A stretch of DNA of 46,902 bases from Bacteroidales bacterium (GTDB lineage: Bacteria; Bacteroidota; Bacteroidia; Bacteroidales; UBA932), in NCBI GenBank assembly GCA_016290835.1, contig JAEEVG010000014.1, positions 1-46,902 on the forward strand, read 5' to 3'. The translations under genes were made by a program, and so were the position numbers. Positions 33,051 through 41,173 of this stretch are shown here, piece by piece. The first letter of the stretch is position 1, and every line of letters begins with the position of its first letter. The notes below the pieces were generated by a model. The model saw nothing but the letters and a program-made list of their open reading frames with translations. It ran no database searches and was not told the origin of the DNA.

Positions 33051-33602
33051 ACTTGTTTCGAAATCATTTTACAGCAATCTTCCAGCCCCGTCTGCGAAGC
33101 GTCAGAGAGCCAGGTCCCTTCTGGCAGTCCGCGCCTCCCGGGCCTGCGCGCTGACGTCGGGCCGGCGGCGGGGCTTTCCGCCTCGGTTGCTGGACGGCTG
33201 ACTCCTCCTTTTTGGCCGTCTCCTGCGGAGCCGTCCAACAGTCGTCAGACAGACGCCGTCCTGGGTCTTCGTCGGGCCCCGCTGACCGCCGCCCTCCTAA
33301 TCGCGCTGCAGGCCCGGGAGGCCGGTCTGCCCCCGGGGCGTTTGAGCGAAGCGAGGTCGGCATCAGCGGTCTTTGTCGTTTGGATATAGGTTTGGAGCGA
33401 AGCGACGGGGGGAGCCCGAGGGGAACACCCCTCGGTAATCAGGAGCCCGCAGGGTCTTTGTCGTACAAGGGTACGACAAAGACCCGCTGTCGCAGCGGGT
33501 CTTTACGGTTAGTTAGTAGTGTATTACCTTATAGAAGGTTAATTATTGTTGGTTAGAAGTCTCCGGCACAGAACCGGAGTAGAGTTGTTTCATTTCCGAC
33601 TA
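33051..33602. other. Long non-coding region with nested inverted repeats
   Basis: No gene is supported in the 679 bases between 33003 and 33683. The region holds CCTCCCGGGCCTGC (33134-33147) with its exact complement (33307-33320), extended by GCGC/GCGC. Inner pairs are GGCGGCGG/CCGCCGCC and TGGACGGCT/AGCCGTCCA. Further hairpins are CCGAGGGG-aaca-CCCCTCGG (33416-33435), a 15-bp stem (33452-33466 with 33471-33485) and a 12-bp stem (33478-33489 with 33493-33504). The motif GAGCGAAGCGA occurs twice and GGTCTTTGTCG twice. The composition is far more GC-rich than the AT-rich block 33600-33700 beside it. Confidence 0.6.
33478..33599 (-). ncRNA. Candidate small RNA between trmD and the glutaminyl cyclase gene
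   Basis: A stand-alone promoter box is followed, on the minus strand, by about 120 bases without an open frame. These contain a hairpin CTCCGG/CCGGAG and end at a 12-bp perfect stem (33504-33493 with 33489-33478). Only three T residues follow that stem, so termination may be weak, and the transcript may continue toward the cyclase gene as a long leader. No known RNA family was recognised. Confidence 0.35.
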
Positions 33603-33610
33603 CAAAGATA
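33603..33610 (-). promoter_or_regulatory. Orphan -7 box upstream of the structured region
   Basis: On the minus strand it reads TATCTTTG, a perfect TAnnTTTG box in AT-rich sequence, about 600 bases before the nearest downstream gene. Confidence 0.5.
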
Positions 33611-33682
33611 CGCACATTTTTTAATTCGGCAAGTTTTTTCTAAAAATTTCTGAAAAAAATTAGAAAAAATTCACTTGAATTA

Positions 33683-34366
33683 TTAAAGTTTTTTACTAAC
33701 TAACTCCGGTCGGAGGGCTTCCGTTCGCTTAAGTGCCTGTTCATCTTGCCATTGCTCGATCAGCTTGGGATTTCCGCTTAACAGGACCTCCGGAACTTTC
33801 CATCCGTTGAACTCGGCGGGGCGGGTATAGACGGGGGGCGAGAGGAGCCCGTCCTGGAAACTGTCGGACAGGGCGGAGGTCTCGTCGGTCAAGGCGCCGG
33901 GGATCAGCCGGACGATGGAATCGGCGAGCAGGGCCGCGGGAATCTCGCCGCCGCTCACCACATAGTCGCCCACCGAGATCTCCCGGGTGACGAGGTGTTC
34001 GCGGATACGGTGGTCAATGCCCTTGTAGTGACCGCAGAGCAGAATGAGGTTTTCCTTCAGGGAGAGTTCATTGGAGATGGCCTGGGTGAGCCGTTCGCCG
34101 TCGGGGGAGAGGTAGATGACATCGTCGTAGTTGCGTTCGGCTTTCAACTCCTCGATCATCTGGTAGACGGGCTCGATGCGCATGACCATCCCGGCGTCGC
34201 CGCCGTAACTATAGTCGTCCACGTTCTTGCGCGGACCGATGCCGTATTTGCGCAGGTTGTGCACCCGGATGTCCACCAGGCCCTTTTTGATGGCACGTCC
34301 CACGATGGAGTAGGAGAGGGGACTCTCCAGCAGTTCGGGGACGACGGTGAGGATATCAATTCTCAT
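33683..34366 (-). CDS. trmD: tRNA (guanine-N1)-methyltransferase TrmD
   Basis: This 227-residue SPOUT methyltransferase makes m1G37 in tRNAs and prevents frameshifting. It begins MRIDILTVVPELLESPLSYSI. It contains YGGDAGMVMRIEPV near residue 55, the trefoil-knot SAM region LILLCGHYKGIDHRIREH (about 108-125) and ISVGDYVVSGGEIPA, and the C-terminal YTRPAEFNGWKVPEVLLSGN. It is encoded alone on the minus strand, divergent from the DUF349 gene. Confidence 0.96.
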   Translation of the reverse strand: MRIDILTVVPELLESPLSYSIVGRAIKKGLVDIRVHNLRKYGIGPRKNVDDYSYGGDAGMVMRIEPVYQMIEELKAERNYDDVIYLSPDGERLTQAISNELSLKENLILLCGHYKGIDHRIREHLVTREISVGDYVVSGGEIPAALLADSIVRLIPGALTDETSALSDSFQDGLLSPPVYTRPAEFNGWKVPEVLLSGNPKLIEQWQDEQALKRTEALRPELVSKKL

Positions 34367-34385
34367 AATGATAAGTTTTGTCCTG

Positions 34386-34393
34386 CAAAAATA
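34386..34393 (-). promoter_or_regulatory. -7 box for trmD
   Basis: On the minus strand it reads TATTTTTG, a perfect TAnnTTTG match, giving a leader of about 16 bases before the ATG at 34366. Confidence 0.6.
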
Positions 34394-34413
34394 CCCTTTT
34401 TATTTAATTTTAG

Positions 34414-34421
34414 TATATTTG
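34414..34421 (+). promoter_or_regulatory. -7 box for the DUF349-yidC-yggS unit
   Basis: TATATTTG is a perfect match, about 30 bases before the ATG at 34453 and back to back with the trmD box. Confidence 0.6.
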
Positions 34422-34452
34422 TGGGTTATAACTAATCTATAACTCTGATATT

Positions 34453-36354
34453 ATGAGCGAAATCATCAATCCTGAAGAGATCCAGCAAGTCCTTTCAGAT
34501 GTAGAAGGCCAGGTGGACACCGTATCCGGAAAGGCCGAGAGCACCGTCGAGACCGCGGCAGAAGTTGCCGTGGAGGCGGTCCCTGCCGAGGAGGCTCCCG
34601 CAGTAGTAGAACCGGCACCGGTTGAAGAAGAACCGGTCCCCGCCGAGGAAGAACCGGCGCAAGCCGAAGCAGAAGAGCCGGCCCCGGCCGACAAGGCCGA
34701 CAGCTTCGCGGACAAGACCCTCGCGGAACTTTCCGATCTGTTCGTACAACTCAAAGACAGCGCGGAGCGGATGTCCCGCTCCAAGGAAGCCGAAGCCATC
34801 AAGTCGGCTTTCTACCGCCTGCTCGGCAAGCTAAAAGGCGAGAGCGGCGTGTCCGAAGACGCGGAGTCCAGCCAGAATAATCCTTTCGAAGCCGTCGAGC
34901 AGAATTTCAAGGCGCTCTATGCCGATTACAAGAAGGAGCGCGCCGAGTTCAACAAGCAGCAAGATGCCCAGCGTGAGGAGAATCTGGCCAAGAAGCAGGC
35001 CATCATCGAGGATCTCAAAGCCATCGTCGAGGGCCAGGAGGATGTCAGCGCCCAGTTCCCGGCGTTCCGCGAACTCCAGAATCGCTGGAGGGAGGCGGGC
35101 CCCGTGCCGGCCACGGCTTTCCGGGACATCAACGATACCTACCAGTTCTATGTGGAGAAGTTCTACGACATGGTCAAGATCAACCGCGACCTGCGCGACC
35201 TGGACTTCCGCAAGAACCTCGAGGCCAAGGTGGCCTTCTGCGAGGCGGCCGAGAAACTCGCCGAGAACGAGAACGTCGTGAGCGCCTTCCACGAGCTGCA
35301 GAAACTCCACGAGCAGTGGAAAGAATACGGCCCCGTCGCGCGCGAGAAGCGCGAGGACATCTGGAACCGCTTCAAGGCGGCCACCGCCGTGATCAACAAG
35401 CGCTACCAGGCTCATTTCGAGGGGCTTAAGGAGCAGCAGGCCGACAACCTCGCCAAGAAGACCGAACTGTGCGAGCGCACCGAGGCGATCGTCGCCCGCG
35501 AGATCAAGTCTTCCGGCGAATGGAACGCCCTCTCCAAGGAGATCGAGGAGATCCAGGCCGCCTGGCGCCGCATCGGCTATGCCACCAAGAAGGACAACCA
35601 GAAGATCTACGACCGCTTCCGCACGGCCTGTGATGCCTTCTACACCCGCAAGCGCGAGTTCTACTCCGGCATCAAGGACAATATGAACGAGAACCTCGAG
35701 AAGAAGCTTTCCCTGATCGAGCAGGCCGAGGCCCTCAAGACCAGCACCGACTGGAAGAAGGCCACCGACCAGTTCATCGCCCTGCAGAAGCAGTGGAAGG
35801 AGATCGGCGCCGTGCCGCGCAAGAAGTCCGAGGCCCTCTGGAAGAAGTTCCGCGGCGCCTGCGACGAGTTCTTTGCCGCCCGCGATGCCAATGCCGGGGG
35901 AGAGAATGATTTCTACGGCAACCTGAAAGCCAAGCGCAAGGTCGTCGAGGACATCCTCGCTTATGAGTGCACCGACGAGGCCGCCGACGAAGCCGCAATG
36001 CACGCTTTCGCCGAGCGCTTCTCCGCCATCGGCCACGTTCCCTTCAAGGAGAAGGACAACGTCAACCGCGCCTACCGTGACGCGATGCAGCAGAAGTTCC
36101 CTGCCTTCTCGTCCCAGCGCGGCGCCCAGCCGCGCGGCGGCCGCGCCCCGCGCAGTCCCAAGGACCTGCTGATCGAGAAGTACAACAAGCTCCAGCAGAA
36201 CATCACCACCTACGAGAACAATATTGGATTCTTCTCCGCCTCCAAGAACAGCGAGCCGCTGATCCGCCAGATGGAGGAGCGCATTGAGCAAGCCAAGGCC
36301 GAGTTGAAGGAGTTGGAGGCGCAGATCAGAAAGGCCGAGGAGGGCGAGGCGTAA
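34453..36354 (+). CDS. DUF349 repeat protein
   Basis: This 633-residue cytoplasmic protein has an acidic Glu/Ala/Pro-rich N-terminus (about residues 1-80, with repeated PAEEEPA-type words). About five helical DUF349 repeats follow, each with a W-RxxG core (QNRWREAGPVP, HEQWKEYGPVA, QAAWRRIGYAT, QKQWKEIGAVP and a last degenerate FSAIGHVP). A coiled C-terminus ends it. DUF349 proteins are common in Bacteroidota and poorly understood; roles with nucleic acids or ribosomes have been suggested for distant relatives. It ends one base into yidC (TAATG), so the two are translationally coupled. Confidence 0.8.
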   Translation: MSEIINPEEIQQVLSDVEGQVDTVSGKAESTVETAAEVAVEAVPAEEAPAVVEPAPVEEEPVPAEEEPAQAEAEEPAPADKADSFADKTLAELSDLFVQLKDSAERMSRSKEAEAIKSAFYRLLGKLKGESGVSEDAESSQNNPFEAVEQNFKALYADYKKERAEFNKQQDAQREENLAKKQAIIEDLKAIVEGQEDVSAQFPAFRELQNRWREAGPVPATAFRDINDTYQFYVEKFYDMVKINRDLRDLDFRKNLEAKVAFCEAAEKLAENENVVSAFHELQKLHEQWKEYGPVAREKREDIWNRFKAATAVINKRYQAHFEGLKEQQADNLAKKTELCERTEAIVAREIKSSGEWNALSKEIEEIQAAWRRIGYATKKDNQKIYDRFRTACDAFYTRKREFYSGIKDNMNENLEKKLSLIEQAEALKTSTDWKKATDQFIALQKQWKEIGAVPRKKSEALWKKFRGACDEFFAARDANAGGENDFYGNLKAKRKVVEDILAYECTDEAADEAAMHAFAERFSAIGHVPFKEKDNVNRAYRDAMQQKFPAFSSQRGAQPRGGRAPRSPKDLLIEKYNKLQQNITTYENNIGFFSASKNSEPLIRQMEERIEQAKAELKELEAQIRKAEEGEA

Positions 36355-38213
36355 TGGACAAGAATTCAATCATCGGATTCGTCCTCATCGCGGTCATCTT
36401 CATCGGGTTCTCGCTGTTCCAGTCCCGCCAGATGCGTAAGGCGGCCGAACAGCAGGCTCAGCTGGATTCCATCTCCCGCGTCGAGACCCTCGAGCGTGAA
36501 CTCGCCGAGGCGGAACGGACCGTCGCCCTGGCCGACTCCGCTATGGAGCAGGCCGCCCCCCGTGCCATCTACAAGGACTCCACCCTCGAGGCGGCTTCCC
36601 GCGCCGAGGGCGGCATCGTGGCCCTGGAGAACAGCAAGATCAAGCTTGAATTCACCACCAAGGGCGCCCAGCCCTGGTCGGCCCGGATCAAGGACTACAA
36701 GAACTACGACAGCACGGAGCTGTATCTGTTCAAGCCCGGCGCTTCCGAGTATTCGATCAGCGTCTATACCGGCGAGTACATCCGCACCAGCGACTTCGTC
36801 TTCGAGGTCGCGGAGCAGACCGACAGCACCCTGGTGATGCGTCTGCCTTTCGCCGGAGGCGGCTACATCGAGCAGAAGTATACGCTCCACGCCGATTCCT
36901 ACCGGGTGGACAACCTGCTTTCCTTCGTGGGGATGCAGGATGTGATCCCGCGTAATGTCAGCGTCTTCGACCTGGACTACAATGTGATGATCCCCCGGAT
37001 GGAGAAGGGCTACAAGAACGAGTCCCAGTACTCCAAGCTGGACTACTATTTCGAGGGTGACAAGAAGCCCGTCGAAATCGGTCGCGGCCGCAACGCCTCG
37101 CGCCGGGTGGACTCCCGCCTGAGCTGGTTCGCGTTCCAGCAGCAGTTCTTCTCCGCCATCCTGCGTGCCCCGCAGCAGTTCGCCTCCGGCGAGCTGGCCG
37201 TCAATTTCATGCCGCAGGACGATCCGGAGCGCAACTTGATGTCCTGCACGGCCTGGATGCGCGGCGACCTGCCTGCCGGCGGGCAGGGGAGCATCCCGTT
37301 CGAGTTCTATTTCGGTCCCAACCACTACCGGACCCTCAAGGACCTCGGACACAAGTTCGAGAAGATCATCCCGCTGGGCGGCTGGCTCGTGGGCTGGTTT
37401 ACGAAGTATGCCATCATCCCGATGTTCAACTTCTTCCACCGCTTCATCTCCAGCTTCGGCCTGATCATCCTGCTGATGACCCTCGTCATCAAGCTTGTGG
37501 TCTTCCCGCTGACCTACAAGTCCTACGCTTCATCCGCGAAGATGAGTGCGCTCAAGCCCGAGATCGAGAAGATCAACGCCAAGTTCCCGCACCAGGACAA
37601 CCAGCAGGAGATGATGAAGAAGCAGCAAGCCACGATGGATCTCTACAAACGGGCCGGGGTGAGTCCGATGGGCGGCTGCCTGCCGACCCTGCTCACCTTC
37701 CCGATCCTGTGGGCCATGTTCCGCTTCTTCCCGGCTTCCATCGAGCTGCGCCAGCAGTCCTTCCTGTGGTGCCACGACCTGTCGGCCTACGATTCCATCG
37801 TGGACTTCGGGACCCGCGTCCCGCTGATTGGCGACCACATCTCCCTGTTCGCCCTCCTGATGGCGGTCACGATGTGGCTGTACTCCAAGATGACGATGGC
37901 CAATCAGCCGGCTGCGGCGGGTGATCCCAATGCCGCCTCGATGCGCTTTATGAGCGTGTGGATGATGCCGATCATGATGTTCTTCATCTGCAACAACCTC
38001 TCCGCCGCCCTCAGCTACTACTACCTCCTCTCCCAGTTGATCTCCATCGTGCAGACCTGGGCGATCCGCCGCTCCATCAACAAGGATGAGATCCTGGCGA
38101 AGGTGCGTGCTTCCGCCGGCAAGCCCGTGCAGAAGAGCAAGTGGCAGCAGCGCCTGGAGGAAGCGCAGAAGATGCAGGAAAAGATGCAGCGTGAGCAGCA
38201 GAAGCGCAGATAA
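36354..38213 (+). CDS. yidC: Membrane protein insertase YidC
   Basis: This 619-residue insertase acts with Sec or alone to place proteins in the inner membrane. It has an N-terminal membrane helix (IIGFVLIAVIFIGFSLF) and a large periplasmic beta domain (about 60-330, WSARIKDYKNYDS and KYTLHADSYRVDN). The conserved C-terminal membrane core follows, with FGLIILLMTLVIKLVVFPLTYKSY, the cytoplasmic loop KKQQATMDLYKRAGVSPMGGCLPTLL and later helices. The C-terminus is basic. It is coupled to the DUF349 gene upstream and to yggS downstream by TAATG overlaps. Confidence 0.96.
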   Translation: MDKNSIIGFVLIAVIFIGFSLFQSRQMRKAAEQQAQLDSISRVETLERELAEAERTVALADSAMEQAAPRAIYKDSTLEAASRAEGGIVALENSKIKLEFTTKGAQPWSARIKDYKNYDSTELYLFKPGASEYSISVYTGEYIRTSDFVFEVAEQTDSTLVMRLPFAGGGYIEQKYTLHADSYRVDNLLSFVGMQDVIPRNVSVFDLDYNVMIPRMEKGYKNESQYSKLDYYFEGDKKPVEIGRGRNASRRVDSRLSWFAFQQQFFSAILRAPQQFASGELAVNFMPQDDPERNLMSCTAWMRGDLPAGGQGSIPFEFYFGPNHYRTLKDLGHKFEKIIPLGGWLVGWFTKYAIIPMFNFFHRFISSFGLIILLMTLVIKLVVFPLTYKSYASSAKMSALKPEIEKINAKFPHQDNQQEMMKKQQATMDLYKRAGVSPMGGCLPTLLTFPILWAMFRFFPASIELRQQSFLWCHDLSAYDSIVDFGTRVPLIGDHISLFALLMAVTMWLYSKMTMANQPAAAGDPNAASMRFMSVWMMPIMMFFICNNLSAALSYYYLLSQLISIVQTWAIRRSINKDEILAKVRASAGKPVQKSKWQQRLEEAQKMQEKMQREQQKRR

Positions 38214-38953
38214 TGATCCAGGACAATCTCATAGCGATCAGACAGGAACTGCCACCGGAGGTCAAACTGGTGGCAGTTTCCAAATTCCATCCCGTCGAAG
38301 CCATCCGGGAGGCCTGGGCCGCCGGGCAGCGCGTCTTCGGGGAGAACCGTCCCCAGGAGTTCGCCCGGAAGGTAGCCGAGGTTGCCGCATGGTTGCGCGG
38401 TCGCGACAGCGACATCCGCGCCATCCCCCTTGAGGGGGCGCAGGGGGTGACGGCACACGAAGTGCCACGGGACGAAGTGGAGTGGCACTTCCTGGGACAT
38501 CTGCAGACCAACAAGCTCAAGCTCGTCCTCCCGTACGCTGCGCTCGTGCAGTCGGTGGACAGCGCCCACCTGCTGGATGCCATTCAGGACTGGGGCAAGG
38601 CGAATGACAGGCTGATCAGCGTCCTGCTGGAGTTGCATATCGGCGCGGAGCAGACCAAGCAGGGTTTCAAGGAGGAAGAGATCCTGGATATCCTTTTCCG
38701 CGCGGACAAGTATAAGAATGTCCGTTTCTGCGGGTTGATGGGGATGGCTACGCACACCGATTCCGAAGACGACATCCGGGCCGATTTCGCCCGCATCGCG
38801 GACTTCCACGCCTATCTGCGGGACCTTTTCCCGGAGCTCACGGATTTTCGCGAACTTTCTATCGGGATGTCCGGCGACTGGCGTATCGCCCTCGACTATG
38901 GCGCCACCATCGTCCGCATCGGTACTGCCATCTTCGGAGAAAGACAATACTAG
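38213..38953 (+). CDS. YggS-type PLP homeostasis protein with internal insertion
   Basis: This 246-residue protein is of the YggS/PROSC family, a PLP-binding barrel that buffers vitamin B6 without known catalysis. The PLP lysine is K24 (VAVSKFHP), followed by VFGENRPQEF and WHFLGHLQTNK. LSIGMSGDWRIAL (the SMGMS-type phosphate loop) and IVRIGTAIFGER are at the end. About 28 residues (around 60-87) between RKVAEVA and DEVEWHF are not usual for the family. Their DNA contains two small hairpins (CCCCC-TTGA-GGGGG at 38425-38438 and GGCAC-ACGAA-GTGCC at 38452-38466), suggesting an inserted repeat kept in frame. Confidence 0.88.
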   Translation: MIQDNLIAIRQELPPEVKLVAVSKFHPVEAIREAWAAGQRVFGENRPQEFARKVAEVAAWLRGRDSDIRAIPLEGAQGVTAHEVPRDEVEWHFLGHLQTNKLKLVLPYAALVQSVDSAHLLDAIQDWGKANDRLISVLLELHIGAEQTKQGFKEEEILDILFRADKYKNVRFCGLMGMATHTDSEDDIRADFARIADFHAYLRDLFPELTDFRELSIGMSGDWRIALDYGATIVRIGTAIFGERQY

Positions 38954-38960
38954 GCGCCGC

Positions 38961-39203
38961 GGCAGCCGGCTTGCTCCGGAGGGCAGAAAAAAAGCTGTCG
39001 CAAAATGCCCTCCGGAGCAAGCGACTGCCGGCGGCGGGCAGAAAAAAAGCTGTCGCAAAATGCTCTCCGGAGCAAGCGGCTGCCGGCGGCGGACAAGAAA
39101 ACGGCTGTCGCGAAATGCCCTCCGGAGCAAGCGGCTGCCGGCGGCGGACAAGAAAAAAGCTGTCGCAAAATGCCCTCCGGAGCAAGCGGCTGCCGGCGGC
39201 GGA
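38961..39203. repeat. Array of 55-bp tandem repeats with an inverted leading copy
   Basis: Copies start with CTCCGGAGCAAGCGGCTGCC at 39010, 39065, 39120 and 39175; the last is partial. The period is exactly 55 bases and copies differ at only a few positions. Each continues with GGCGGCGGACAAGAAAAAA then AGCTGTCGCAAAATGCC. At the left edge (38961-38985) the first part occurs in reverse orientation, so it can pair with the first copy as a stem of about 24 bp with a 20-base loop. Because 55 is not a multiple of three, the open frames crossing it are not conserved reading frames. There are no unique spacers. Confidence 0.92.
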
Positions 39204-39220
39204 GTGACGGGAATAATTGC

Positions 39221-39228
39221 TATATTTG
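39221..39228 (+). promoter_or_regulatory. -7 box next to the surE start
   Basis: TATATTTG is a perfect TAnnTTTG box ending 5 bases before the ATG at 39234, so the mRNA is predicted to begin almost at the start codon. Confidence 0.55.
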
Positions 39229-39233
39229 TAGAG

Positions 39234-40058
39234 ATGAAGATACTGATCACCAATGACGACGGGATCCATGCCAAGGGGCTGCTGACCCTGATCCGGATCC
39301 TCAAACCCTACGGCTCCCTGACGATCGTCGCCCCCAAACGTGCCCAGAGCGGCATGTCGATGGCGGTGACCATGGGTTATAAGCCCATCGCCGTGCGGCA
39401 TCTGGAGTCCAAGCCCGGAGAAGACTGGTGGTACCTCGACGGCACCCCCGCCAGTTGCATCAAATACGGCATAGACAATGTCCTCTTCCCGGAGCGCCCC
39501 GACCTCGTCGTCAGCGGCATCAATCACGGTAGCAACGCCGCCACGGCTTCCATCTATTCCGGCACCATCGGCGCCGCGATGGAAGGTGCGGTGAACGGCA
39601 TCCCTGCCCTGGGTGTGAGCCTGGATTCTTTCAGCGACGATGCCGACTTCTCCTGCGTGGAGGCCCTGCTCCCCGGGATCCTGGACAAACTCCTGCCCCG
39701 CCTGAGCGGCCGTTTCGGTCTCTTCTACAACATCAACTTCCCCAACCGCCCCGCCGACCGCATCCACGGCATCCGCGTCGGACGGATGGGCTACGGCCAC
39801 TGGGAGCGCGAATACCAGCCCTACGGCGAATTCCTCCGCAGGCGCGGGCGCGTCCCTTCCGAAGAGGACTGCCGCTATGTGGCGCATCTCGAGCCGGGGG
39901 AGGAACTGGTGGTGATGGCCGGCGATTTCACGGACAACGGCAACAATCCCGCCGATGCGGACCACATCCTCCTGCAGCAGGGCTACGTCGTCATCACCCC
40001 CGAGAACATAGACAACACCGACCTGGGCGAAATCGAACGGCTATGCGCTATTATCTGA
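39234..40058 (+). CDS. surE: 5'/3'-nucleotidase SurE
   Basis: This 274-residue metal-dependent nucleoside monophosphatase has the N-terminal metal site ILITNDDGIHAKG, then APKRAQSGMSMAVT, and DLVVSGINHGSNAATASIYSGTIGAAMEG near residue 85-115. The family ends with a variable dimerisation tail. The open frame runs further upstream through the tandem repeats, but the conserved start and the promoter fix ATG 39234. Its last 16 bases overlap lpxB. Confidence 0.94.
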   Translation: MKILITNDDGIHAKGLLTLIRILKPYGSLTIVAPKRAQSGMSMAVTMGYKPIAVRHLESKPGEDWWYLDGTPASCIKYGIDNVLFPERPDLVVSGINHGSNAATASIYSGTIGAAMEGAVNGIPALGVSLDSFSDDADFSCVEALLPGILDKLLPRLSGRFGLFYNINFPNRPADRIHGIRVGRMGYGHWEREYQPYGEFLRRRGRVPSEEDCRYVAHLEPGEELVVMAGDFTDNGNNPADADHILLQQGYVVITPENIDNTDLGEIERLCAII

Positions 40059-41167
40059 TCGCAGGCGAGGCCTCCGGAGACCTCCACGGCAGCAATCTCA
40101 TCAAGGGACTGCACGTCGAAGACCCCGCGGCGGAATGCCGCTGCCGGGGCGGGGAACTGATGCAGGCGGCCGGAGCCGAACTCGTGCACCATTATAAAGA
40201 AGGTGCCGTGATGGGCCTGACCGATGTGCTCGCCAAGGCGGGCAAATTGCTCCGCAGCCTGCGGGATTGCAAGCGGGATATCGCCGCCTGGGGACCCGAA
40301 GTGGTGATCCTGATCGACTATCCGGGCTTCAATATGAAGATTGCGAAGTGGTGCCACGCACGTGGTATCCGCGTCTTCTATTACATCGCGCCCAAGACCT
40401 GGGCCTCCCGTGCGGGGCGCAACCGCAAACTCAAGGCCTGGGTGGACCGCCTCTTCATCGTCTTTCCTTTTGAGATTCCGTATTTTACGAAGGAAGGCGT
40501 GCCCTTCGTCTACCGGGGCAATCCGCTTGTCGATGCCGTGGACGGCCACGCCTATGCCCGTCCCGCGGAGGGTCGCTATATCGCCCTGCTCGCGGGCTCG
40601 CGCAAGGGCGAGATCCGGCGGATGATGCCGGTTTGCATGACGGTGGCTGACCGCCTGTCGGAGCTGCCCGGCTGGAAGGACGTTCGCTTCGTGCTGGCCG
40701 GCGCCCCGGCCCGCAGCGAGGCCGACTATGCCCCCTGGATCGCCGGTCGCCCGAATGTGGACCTGGTCTTCGGCCGGACCTACGATGTGTTGAAATATGC
40801 CGATGCCGCCGTGATCAACTCCGGTACCGCCTCGCTCGAGGCCGCGCTCATCGGCACCCCGCAGGTGGTCTGCTGGAGTACCTCGCCCTTTACGGCCTGG
40901 GTCGCCCGCCACGTCTTCCACGTGCTGGATCATATCAAATACATCTCCCTGGGCAATCTCTGCCTGGACCGCCTGGCGTTCCGGGAGCTGATCCAGGAAG
41001 AATTCACCCCCGATGCCGTCGCGGCGGAAGTGCAGCGGCTCGTCGAGGACGGCCCGTACCGGGAGCGGATGCTCGCGGACTACGCCGACATCCGCGAATC
41101 CCTGGGCGGGAGCGGGGCTTCCCGCGCCGTGGCCCGGGCCATGATAGAAGAACTCAACAAAAAGTAA
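40043..41167 (+). CDS. lpxB: Lipid-A-disaccharide synthase
   Basis: This 374-residue GT19 glycosyltransferase condenses UDP-2,3-diacylglucosamine with lipid X in LPS synthesis. The start MRYYLIAGEASGDLHGSNLI is diagnostic. GVMGLTDVLAKAGKLLRSL, PEVVILIDYPGFNMKIAKW and YYIAPKTWASRAGR follow, with the UDP-binding region containing NSGTASLEAALIGTPQVV near residue 255-272. It begins inside the end of surE, 16 bases before the surE stop. The surE-lpxB order is common in Bacteroidota. It shows that the cell is a true Gram-negative with lipid A. Confidence 0.96.
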   Translation: MRYYLIAGEASGDLHGSNLIKGLHVEDPAAECRCRGGELMQAAGAELVHHYKEGAVMGLTDVLAKAGKLLRSLRDCKRDIAAWGPEVVILIDYPGFNMKIAKWCHARGIRVFYYIAPKTWASRAGRNRKLKAWVDRLFIVFPFEIPYFTKEGVPFVYRGNPLVDAVDGHAYARPAEGRYIALLAGSRKGEIRRMMPVCMTVADRLSELPGWKDVRFVLAGAPARSEADYAPWIAGRPNVDLVFGRTYDVLKYADAAVINSGTASLEAALIGTPQVVCWSTSPFTAWVARHVFHVLDHIKYISLGNLCLDRLAFRELIQEEFTPDAVAAEVQRLVEDGPYRERMLADYADIRESLGGSGASRAVARAMIEELNKK

Positions 41168-41173
41168 ATCAAT

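Noticed and set aside
33018-33556. Small open frames on both strands of the structured region
   Set aside because: All are Arg/Pro/Gly-rich chance frames in GC-rich DNA and are interrupted differently on each strand; inverted repeats explain the region better.
38950-39256. CRISPR array or small repeat protein at the 55-base repeats
   Set aside because: Units are contiguous and near identical with no unique spacers, and no cas genes are near. Frames crossing the array shift because 55 is not divisible by three.
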